DNA of 64,000 nt from positions 544,574 to 608,573 of the forward strand of contig JBAWWY010000001.1 in assembly GCA_037144355.1 (NCBI GenBank). Reading direction: 5' to 3'. Positions 23,572 through 30,170 of the stretch are shown here, piece after piece. Source of the stretch: JBAWWY01 sp037144355. GTDB lineage: Bacteria > Bacillota > Clostridia > Peptostreptococcales > Anaerovoracaceae. The translations under genes were made by a program, and so were the position numbers. How positions within the stretch are numbered: the first letter of the stretch is position 1; every line of letters begins with the position of its first letter. Below the pieces are notes generated by a model. It ran no database searches and was not told the DNA's origin. It was given only the letters and a program-made list of their open reading frames with translations.

Positions 23572-24282
23572 TTACAGGATTTCTCCAATGCTGCCATGGA
23601 TTACTAAGTTCGCCTTGTCATCATATGGTGTTTGAGTTTTATTGATGAGTATCAATTTATTACCTCGGTAATAAGAAACCAATCCTGATGCCGGGTAAAC
23701 TGACAGAGAAGTTCCGCCAATTATGAACACCTCGGCATTTGAAATGTAATCGATAGAATCTTCCAGTATTTTGCTGTCAAGGCTCTCTTCATAGAGAACC
23801 ACTTCGGGTTTTACGATTCCTTGGCAGTGATCACATTTTGGAATGCCAATCGAGTTTACTACATAATCCAAGTTAAAAAACTTGTTGCATTTCATACATC
23901 TGTTTTTATGTATGGATCCATGAAGTTCCAAAACATTTCTGCTTCCGGCCATTTGATGGAGTCCATCAATATTCTGAGTTATTATAGCTTTCAATTTGCC
24001 TTCTTTTTCCAGTTTAGCCAAGGCTATATGCGCATGATTGGGTTGTGCATCTTTGTAAATCATCTTGCTTTTATAAAATTTGTAAAATTCTTCAGTATTC
24101 TTCATGAAAAAAGAATGGGAGAGTATCTCTTCGGGTGAATAGCTGCATTTTGTCTTCTCGCTATAAAGGCCATTGGCACTTCTAAAGTCTGGAATATTGC
24201 TTTCTGTGGATACTCCCGCGCCTCCAAAAAACACAATATTATCTGACCCATCCAAAATTTCCTTCAATCTTTCTATACTCAT
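23572..24282 (-). CDS. NAD-dependent protein deacylase, sirtuin (Sir2/CobB) family
   Basis: A 236-residue sirtuin that removes acyl groups from protein lysines using NAD. Motifs are FFGGAGVSTESNIPDFRS near residue 17, ITQNIDGLHQMAGS and the catalytic HGS, and the zinc cysteines CMKCN and CDHCQG. The ATG at 24282 has GAGGA nine bases upstream; the longer reading to 24378 runs into the neighbouring gene and is rejected. It starts 14 bases after the aldo/keto reductase stop, so they form an operon. Confidence 0.94.
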   Translation of the reverse strand: MSIERLKEILDGSDNIVFFGGAGVSTESNIPDFRSANGLYSEKTKCSYSPEEILSHSFFMKNTEEFYKFYKSKMIYKDAQPNHAHIALAKLEKEGKLKAIITQNIDGLHQMAGSRNVLELHGSIHKNRCMKCNKFFNLDYVVNSIGIPKCDHCQGIVKPEVVLYEESLDSKILEDSIDYISNAEVFIIGGTSLSVYPASGLVSYYRGNKLILINKTQTPYDDKANLVIHGSIGEIL

Positions 24283-24296
24283 AATAATTGATCCTC

Positions 24297-25436
24297 TTAT
24301 TTCAAAACCTCGCTGCTTTCTTTGAGTTGTTCTCGGATTTTTATTCCTTGTGGGCATTTTGCCTCGCATTCTCCGCATTCATTACAGGAATCCGCCTTCT
24401 TTCCCCTTATCCATCCTGAACCGATTTCAGAATAACACTTCCTAGCATAATCCTTTATACCATAGATTTTATGATAGTTCATCATCTGGAAGATATATGG
24501 AATATTGACCTCCTGAGGGCAAGGCATGCAATAATTGCATCCTGTACAATATAGCTCGGACAAGCGTTTGTTTTCTTCCATCATTTTAGAAATGCCATCA
24601 ATCTCATTCTTCGAAAGAGGTTCAATACTTGAAACATATCCCACGTTTTCTTCCAGTTCCGTTACACTGCTCATACCTGAAAGTATAATATCCACATGGG
24701 GATTCGATGCAACAAAACGAAGTCCAAGTTCTGCAGATGCGGACACTTTGATTCCCAATTCACTTGCAACGGCTTCAGGCATTCCTGAAATTCTTCCTCC
24801 GCCAAGAGGACCCATTACTACAACACCAAGGCCTTTCTTTTTCGCATGCTCCATTGCCCTGTCATTGCTTTGATCAAGAACGTTGTACTGGCATAAGATG
24901 CTTTCAAAATATCCAGTATCGATTAGCTCTATCATGTTGTCAGGAGCTGGGGAGAGAAAATCCCTGGAATGGAATGAAAACGAGATATGCTTTATCATGC
25001 CGCTATCCTTTGCCTTGAGAGCTTCAGCATACCATCCAAAGTTCTTGTCAATTTCCATGAAACTTTCATAGTTGATTCCATGAAAATGATAAAAATCTAT
25101 ATAATTCGTACCAAGACGTACCAACTGCTCTTCAAGTATCCTGGTATAATCCCCATGCTTCCGAACAAATTGTCCTGGGCATTTCGTCGAGACAATGACA
25201 TCTTTCCTTCTGCCTTCTATTGCCTGGCCTAAAATTCTCTCACTCTGGCCATCGCTATAAATATAACCACTGTCAAAATAATTTATCCCAAGATCAATTC
25301 CTCTTCGAAGCATTGCTATGCTTTGATCTTCATCAACTTTCATTTTGCCATCAGATAATACCATTGGCAGACGCATGCATCCAAATCCAAGACGTGATAC
25401 CTGCACCTTCGTGTTTCCAAATTCCGTGTAATTCAT
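24297..25436 (-). CDS. Aldo/keto reductase with C-terminal ferredoxin-type iron-sulfur region
   Basis: A 379-residue protein. The N-terminal barrel has VSRLGFGCMRLPM, DLGINYFDSGYIYSDGQSE with the catalytic Asp and Tyr, and STKCPG with the catalytic Lys. The C-terminal part carries CTGCNYCMPCPQEV and CNECGECEAKCPQG, enough cysteines for one or two [4Fe-4S] clusters. This architecture is common in anaerobes and suggests that the clusters exchange electrons, but the substrate is unknown. GGAGGATTATTT precedes the ATG. The sirtuin gene follows closely. Confidence 0.93.
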   Translation of the reverse strand: MNYTEFGNTKVQVSRLGFGCMRLPMVLSDGKMKVDEDQSIAMLRRGIDLGINYFDSGYIYSDGQSERILGQAIEGRRKDVIVSTKCPGQFVRKHGDYTRILEEQLVRLGTNYIDFYHFHGINYESFMEIDKNFGWYAEALKAKDSGMIKHISFSFHSRDFLSPAPDNMIELIDTGYFESILCQYNVLDQSNDRAMEHAKKKGLGVVVMGPLGGGRISGMPEAVASELGIKVSASAELGLRFVASNPHVDIILSGMSSVTELEENVGYVSSIEPLSKNEIDGISKMMEENKRLSELYCTGCNYCMPCPQEVNIPYIFQMMNYHKIYGIKDYARKCYSEIGSGWIRGKKADSCNECGECEAKCPQGIKIREQLKESSEVLK

Positions 25437-25635
25437 AAATAATCCTCCGTCTATTATTCAATGCCGCCCATTTTTGGCTAATCATTATATTGTTGCTCTA
25501 AAAAAGGTAGTATAACATATCCTTATAATATTTTACACCTAGGTTCGGGATTTTCCATACTGCAATTTAATATTGGCGCCAATCTCTTTGATTGATGTAT
25601 AATGGTCTCGTAGTAATAAAAGGGTGGTGTCTTAT

Positions 25636-26430
25636 ATGAATCTCTCAAGACTTTTGAAATTGATAATTCCGGTTTTGATATTGATGCTTTTATTTACTTT
25701 CAATTCATATGCCTCAACAGTCTCAACGCCAAACAGCCCTTCAATTTCCAGCAAGCAACACTTGATTTTGGGAAGTTACGCATACATTACAAAAATCGAA
25801 ATGGTTATCCATCAGACTGGTTACAATAGTGCATTGACCCAGATTAAGAAGGATGTAGATATATATGGTTCCGATTTGGATTATAATTATCCAGGTAACA
25901 ATCAGCGTCTTTACAAGCTCACAAGCCTAATAATAGGCCACCTCGGATATGTGGATATGGAAACGCATTACTTTAGAAATAAGCTTAACAGAGCTCCACA
26001 AACCCTCAACGAAATGATAGCCGTGAACAAATCTCTTCCTATTAGCAAACGTTGGATATTGTTAGCTGTAATTAATTCCGCTTATCATGTTCAAGGCTTG
26101 AATGGTCAGTTCAATTTAAAATTTATTTCCTATGACGGATTTTGCGAAGCAGTTTATAATAGAAATGGAGTACTGCTAAATGAGAAAAACGACCCAGTCA
26201 ATATGGGTACTTTCAATTATGCCGCAGGGATACCAGGCGTAGGTTCACATTCTAAATATGATGTCGCACCTTTTCTTGTCTGGGGCAATACTATTGATTC
26301 TCCAGAGAAAGGTAGCGCAATTATAACTAGAAATGCCAATATCGCATTATTGAATTGCAAGACTCATGCTGCAGAAGTTTTCATGTATCGTAAAGTCTTA
26401 TTTGGAATGCAAGACGGTAGAGTTTTATAG
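25636..26430 (+). CDS. Secreted protein of unknown function
   Basis: About 264 residues with a clear signal peptide (NLSRLLKLIIPVLILMLLFTFNSYA). The mature part has no catalytic motif I can name. The segment AVYNRNGVLLNEKNDPVNMGTFNYA resembles strands found near the end of several secreted or toxin-like proteins, and SHSKYDVAPFLVWGN follows it. The ATG at 25636 is preferred to the GTG at 25624 on spacing. It stands alone except for a following small gene 61 bases downstream. A role in secretion or competition is speculation. Confidence 0.75.
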   Translation: MNLSRLLKLIIPVLILMLLFTFNSYASTVSTPNSPSISSKQHLILGSYAYITKIEMVIHQTGYNSALTQIKKDVDIYGSDLDYNYPGNNQRLYKLTSLIIGHLGYVDMETHYFRNKLNRAPQTLNEMIAVNKSLPISKRWILLAVINSAYHVQGLNGQFNLKFISYDGFCEAVYNRNGVLLNEKNDPVNMGTFNYAAGIPGVGSHSKYDVAPFLVWGNTIDSPEKGSAIITRNANIALLNCKTHAAEVFMYRKVLFGMQDGRVL

Positions 26431-26491
26431 GGTTAGGCTCATGCAGATCATCAATGATTATTGTTGAGCCAGTATGAAAAAGGAGAATAAA

Positions 26492-26917
26492 ATGAGTACG
26501 CAACAACCACATCCATTCGTGACACATCCAAGGGAATTATTGAAAAAAGATCTTACCGGGATCTCAAAGATTAATTACAAGATTGCCGTTAAAATAACAA
26601 ATGCCGTTGGAACTATGTGGTGCGCCTATGCCTTCCTGCTGCTGGATATTGTAATGCTTCCCCCGGTTATTGCGGCCAACAGCATCATGGTTTGGGTTAC
26701 CTACATTGCACAAACAGTACTCCAACTAGTTCTTTTGCCAATAATAATGGTCGGGCAGAATGTAATCCAGTCTCAAAATGAATCAAAAGCTGATTCAGAC
26801 CACAAAACGCTTACTTATCTTGCCACTTTGCAAGATGAACAGATGCAGGAGCTAAAAAATCAGACTGAGATTCTTATTAGATTGGAAGAATTATCATCAA
26901 AGAATAAATCCATTTAA
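26492..26917 (+). CDS. DUF1003-like membrane protein
   Basis: A 141-residue protein with two hydrophobic helices (about residues 43-63 and 67-87) and a charged coiled C-terminus. The layout ITNAVGTMWCAYAFLLLDIVMLP...IMVGQNVIQSQNESKADSDH resembles DUF1003, where a QNRQ-like segment and an acidic helix follow the second membrane helix. Function unknown. The ATG at 26492 has AGGAG upstream. Confidence 0.65.
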   Translation: MSTQQPHPFVTHPRELLKKDLTGISKINYKIAVKITNAVGTMWCAYAFLLLDIVMLPPVIAANSIMVWVTYIAQTVLQLVLLPIIMVGQNVIQSQNESKADSDHKTLTYLATLQDEQMQELKNQTEILIRLEELSSKNKSI

Positions 26918-26939
26918 GTGGTACATAGTATTTGATAAG

Positions 26940-27314
26940 TTATTTGCTTTTGTATGAGGGTCTGACTTCCATTTCCCGCACCCTGAATTTTACCATTTCT
27001 CTTATTAAATCATAAGGCAAAGGTTCATCAATTGGAAACTGGGCTGAACCCTTGCCAGTTTTATATTTTGACAATTCATCATTAAATTCAAACATTGCCG
27101 ATGGTGTTGGATAAAAGCCAATATGTTTTTTAAAAGCAGCAAAATGAACAAGATTTCCATTAAGCCAAAATGTCGGCATCTGATAACTTATCTTTTCCAT
27201 TGCATCCGGCGCAGCTTCATGAATTATACTTCTAATCTTATTTAGTATTTCCTGTACTTCAGGTTTGAAATTTCCAATATATGCGTCAATGGACACAAAA
27301 TTGTCTTTTTCCAT
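26940..27314 (-). CDS. DUF1801 family protein (YdhG-like)
   Basis: A 124-residue protein of the DUF1801 family. The core is IDAYIGNFKPEVQEILNKIRSII and EKISYQMPTFWLNGNLVHFAAFKKHIGFYPTP, then GKGSAQFPIDEPLPYDLI, all diagnostic. Some members are proposed iron chaperones or frataxin-like proteins, but that is not proven. GGAGG before the ATG at 27314 supports the start. It is downstream of the IscU-fusion gene with 35 bases between, so it may be read through from that operon. Confidence 0.88.
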   Translation of the reverse strand: MEKDNFVSIDAYIGNFKPEVQEILNKIRSIIHEAAPDAMEKISYQMPTFWLNGNLVHFAAFKKHIGFYPTPSAMFEFNDELSKYKTGKGSAQFPIDEPLPYDLIREMVKFRVREMEVRPSYKSK

Positions 27315-27349
27315 GGGTACCTCCAAGTCAAGCTCTAGAATTTAATTGC

Positions 27350-27985
27350 CTATTTTTCGAATTCAATTATTACTTCTTTCACATCCCACAAATTCTCCAA
27401 TCTTTCTCTAGCTTCCTCCTTCAATATGGGAGCGAATTGATGGTCTTCTGGTAAATCCACCACCACGCGTACAATACCATCTTTTATTTCAATTTCCTTG
27501 ACTAGGTTTGTGGCAACCATATCCAATCCCTTCATTGGGTTCATCACTCTTTTAAGTTTTCTACGGACAACCTCTTCCGTTGTTTCTTCATGGCTGGTGG
27601 AAAGACCGTTCTTTTCCTCGTAATTCTGGATTGCGCTCCTTAGTCCCTCTACAGCAAGAACCGAACAATGGGCTTTTATAGCAGGAAGTCCACCCAAAGC
27701 ATCTGAAGCCTCCCTCCAGGTAATACTTTTAGCTTCTTCCAGTGTTTTTCCCTTGGCCAATTCGGTGATAATAGATGCCGTTGCTATATTTGAAGCACAT
27801 CCATAAGACTCAAACTTGATATCTGTTATAGTCTTCGTCTCGGAATCAACTTTTATGTATACAGACACCATATCTCCACATGCTGGGCTCCCTTCAGTTG
27901 CTTTCCCATCCGGATTAACCATATTCCCCACATTTCGTGGATTTTTAAAATGCTCCAGTACTGTTTCATTATAAGGAAACGCCAT
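27350..27985 (-). CDS. IscU-type Fe-S scaffold fused to a MIP18/DUF59-like domain
   Basis: A 211-residue protein. Residues 1-125 are an IscU/NifU N-terminal scaffold with the three ligand cysteines in GSPACGDMV, ESYGCASNIA and KAHCSVLA. After a linker, residues 140-211 resemble MIP18/DUF59 (RKLKRVMNPMKGLDMVATNLVKEI, ending WDVKEVIIEF). The Cys-containing loop of typical DUF59 is replaced by DHQFAP. It should assemble Fe-S clusters on sulfur from the adjacent desulfurase, whose gene overlaps it by 17 bases. AGGAGG lies eight bases before the ATG at 27985. Confidence 0.88.
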   Translation of the reverse strand: MAFPYNETVLEHFKNPRNVGNMVNPDGKATEGSPACGDMVSVYIKVDSETKTITDIKFESYGCASNIATASIITELAKGKTLEEAKSITWREASDALGGLPAIKAHCSVLAVEGLRSAIQNYEEKNGLSTSHEETTEEVVRRKLKRVMNPMKGLDMVATNLVKEIEIKDGIVRVVVDLPEDHQFAPILKEEARERLENLWDVKEVIIEFEK

Positions 27986-29162
27986 TATCTCCACCTCCTG
28001 CTTTACCTAAAGGACTAATCCTTCTCAAATCAGCAATGATTCCAGCCAATTTATCTACAACTGGACTTATCTCTTCCATGTTATTGTATCTTCCAAAAGT
28101 AAATCTAATAGACCCATGGGCCCTTTCATGATCTCCACCTATGGCCATAATAACATGGCTGGCCTCCAATGAACGGCTGAAGCAAGCAGATCCAGTGCTC
28201 ACCGCAATCCCGTACATGTCCAAATGCAATGTTATCGATTCACCTTCCACATGGTGAAATGTTATATTAACGTTCTGTGGTGTTCTATATTCCTTGTGCC
28301 CATTCAACGTAACCAAGGGTATCTTATCAAATACCTCTTTTATGAATTTATCGCTCATTTTTTTTAGAAATATGTTCTCATCATTAGTTGCAAGCTCAAC
28401 TGCTTTTGCAAAACCAACAGCTCCAGGAATGTTTTCAAGCCCTGGCCTAAGGTCAAATTCCTGAAATCCACCATCCATTATTTTGCCAACTTTTGTGCCT
28501 TTTTTAACAAAGAGACCCCCAATTCCCTTTGGCCCATGTATCGTATGGGCTGACACGGTTATCAAATCCACGTTTATTTTTTTCACATCCAATGGAACCC
28601 TGGTAAATGTATGAGTTGCATCAGTGTGAAAAATAACATTCCTCGCTTTGCAAATATTACCAATAGTTGAAATATCCTGTATCGTTCCAATTTCCTGGTT
28701 GCCATGCTGGATGGAAACTAGTAAAGTGTCTTCTCTAATTAATTCTTTCAACTGGGGTATATTTATTAGCCCATATTCGTCCACATCTAGATAGTCAACT
28801 TGGAATCCCAGCCTTTCCAAAGATTTGGCACTATGCAAAACTGGGAAATCCTCAATCTTTGAAACAATTATATGTTTTCCTTTTTTTGATTCTGCTATCT
28901 TGACCACACCTTTTAAAGCCAAATTGCTGGACTCCGTATTTCCGGAAGTGAAGATAAACTCTTCCGGTTCCGCCCCGAGCCGTAACGCTAATGCTGCTCT
29001 TGCCTCTCCAAGTATTTCTCTTGCTTCTAGGCCTTGTGAATATCCGAATTCCGAAGTTGCTACTGCGTAGTTCTCAAAGTAGCAAGGTTTCATTGCATCA
29101 AATACCCCCTCGTCCAATCTAGTTGCCGCTGCATTATCTAGATAAATCGCTTTTTCAGTCAT
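27969..29162 (-). CDS. Cysteine desulfurase (NifS/IscS family)
   Basis: PLP enzyme of about 397 residues that releases sulfane sulfur from cysteine as a protein persulfide. It has the start IYLDNAAATR, ATSEFGYSQGLEAREILGEAR, the PLP-lysine segment SAHTIHGPKGIGG, and the catalytic loop VSTGSACFSRS, with the active Cys. The overall layout is class I NifS/IscS. It overlaps the IscU-fusion gene downstream and follows the dsrE2-like gene by 13 bases, so it forms part of the tusA operon. Confidence 0.95.
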   Translation of the reverse strand: MTEKAIYLDNAAATRLDEGVFDAMKPCYFENYAVATSEFGYSQGLEAREILGEARAALALRLGAEPEEFIFTSGNTESSNLALKGVVKIAESKKGKHIIVSKIEDFPVLHSAKSLERLGFQVDYLDVDEYGLINIPQLKELIREDTLLVSIQHGNQEIGTIQDISTIGNICKARNVIFHTDATHTFTRVPLDVKKINVDLITVSAHTIHGPKGIGGLFVKKGTKVGKIMDGGFQEFDLRPGLENIPGAVGFAKAVELATNDENIFLKKMSDKFIKEVFDKIPLVTLNGHKEYRTPQNVNITFHHVEGESITLHLDMYGIAVSTGSACFSRSLEASHVIMAIGGDHERAHGSIRFTFGRYNNMEEISPVVDKLAGIIADLRRISPLGKAGGGDNGVSL

Positions 29163-29175
29163 AAATCCCACCCCA

Positions 29176-29595
29176 TTATATAAACAGCGTTATTGCTGAA
29201 TCTCTTGCCTCCTGAATATATGTGCCCACGGCTCCATATGAGTCAATAATTTCCTCGTTCAAGTCTTGTTTTTTTACTCCCATGATTTCCATAGTCATCT
29301 CGCACGCTATTATCTTGCCGCCAAGTTCCTTAAAATCCTTCATCATCCTTTCCAATGATGCAACATTGGCCTTTTGCATGCGATTCTTAATCATCAATTT
29401 CCCTAATCCCAGCATATGCATTTTCGATAGCGGTCCTTGGTTAAGTCCTCCCTTTTTCAGTCGTAGCAAACCCCAGAACGTAAAAAAAAGCGAAACCTCC
29501 ATCCCCATTGCCAGAGCTCCATTTCCAACTATCAAAACGCTGTATATTTTATCCAAATCTCCACTGTGTACAATTATTGTCGTTTTATCGCTCAT
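29176..29595 (-). CDS. DsrE/DsrF-like (DsrE2-type) sulfur carrier
   Basis: A 139-residue DsrE-like protein. It starts TTIIVHSGDLDKIYSVLIVGNGALAMGMEVSLFFTFWGLLRL and contains ACEMTMEIMG, where the conserved Cys of DsrE2 proteins lies. In sulfur bacteria DsrE2 works with a rhodanese and TusA in persulfide transfer. Here it lies between TusA and cysteine desulfurase genes, which supports the same role. AAAGGAG lies before the ATG at 29595. Confidence 0.88.
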   Translation of the reverse strand: MSDKTTIIVHSGDLDKIYSVLIVGNGALAMGMEVSLFFTFWGLLRLKKGGLNQGPLSKMHMLGLGKLMIKNRMQKANVASLERMMKDFKELGGKIIACEMTMEIMGVKKQDLNEEIIDSYGAVGTYIQEARDSAITLFI

Positions 29596-29631
29596 TTCAA
29601 TTTCTCCTTTCAACGCAGGAAAGAATTCAAT

Positions 29632-29853
29632 TTATTTCTGCAATACTATCTTCCATTCATCGCCAATCTGTTCGTCGCTTATTATCTTAATCATTAAAGC
29701 GTTGGCAGCCATGGGAATCTCTTTTTTTGATGCGGGATGTGTGCCTATTATCTCAATAACATCTCCCTGCTCAGCCTTTTTTAATGCTTTGCGCATTTCC
29801 ACCAAAGGGATTGGACAGGTCTCACCCCTTACATCTAATTTTATTTCCGCCAT
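29632..29853 (-). CDS. tusA: TusA-family sulfur transferase
   Basis: A 73-residue TusA/SirA protein with the signature LDVRGETCPIPLVEMRKAL, whose CPxP cysteine carries the persulfide. It is the first gene of the operon tusA, dsrE2-like, cysteine desulfurase, IscU-fusion. GGAGG stands seven bases before the ATG. Its promoter, structured leader and attenuator-like hairpin lie upstream. Confidence 0.93.
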   Translation of the reverse strand: MAEIKLDVRGETCPIPLVEMRKALKKAEQGDVIEIIGTHPASKKEIPMAANALMIKIISDEQIGDEWKIVLQK

Positions 29854-30017
29854 TGATAAACCTCCTCATAAAGTTTTAAATTAATAAATAACAAACGATA
29901 TCTATCCCAAAGAAGACAAAAACCGACCATAAATGGTCGGTTACGCTGTTAGCTCTTTACGGGGACTAGCGTCCAAATACATCTCCGCATTCATCGCTCC
30001 CAAGATTCTTATCTTAT
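29854..30017 (-). ncRNA. Structured leader with attenuator-like hairpin upstream of the tusA operon (candidate cis-regulatory RNA)
   Basis: The predicted transcript starts near 30017. Between there and tusA it contains an AAGAU/AUCUU hairpin, a UGCGG/CCGUA stem enclosing a GGAC-GCUA-GUCC loop, alternative ACGCU-AGCGU pairing, and then the terminator hairpin at 29921-29942. Such a layout, promoter then folded RNA then terminator then gene, is typical of riboswitches or attenuators. I do not recognise a known class. No tRNA or T-box consensus is present. Confidence 0.55.
29916..29943 (-). terminator. Leader terminator/attenuator hairpin before tusA
   Basis: On the minus strand AACCGACCA-TTTA-TGGTCGGTT forms a nine-pair stem followed by TTT then GTCTT. 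It is 60 bases upstream of the tusA start codon and downstream of the tusA promoter, so it would stop transcription before the operon unless prevented. Confidence 0.75.
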
Positions 30018-30023
30018 AAATTC

Positions 30024-30052
30024 AATATATCACTGGATTGGAATAATGTCCA
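30024..30052 (-). promoter_or_regulatory. Sigma-A-type promoter of the tusA operon
   Basis: Minus strand: TGGACA at 30052-30047, a 17-base spacer, and TATATT at 30029-30024. The predicted start is near 30017. Confidence 0.7.
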
Positions 30053-30170
30053 TGATAATGCTCTTCATATTTATTTTCTAAAAATGACACTTTTAAAATA
30101 AAAAGAGTAAAATATAATCACAGAATATAATCAATCTCATGCAACAGTAAGCAGGCCCGAGGTAGGATTA

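Noticed and set aside
29854..30017. tRNA or known riboswitch in the tusA leader
   Set aside because: The fold is not a cloverleaf, and no consensus of a named riboswitch class was found by eye.
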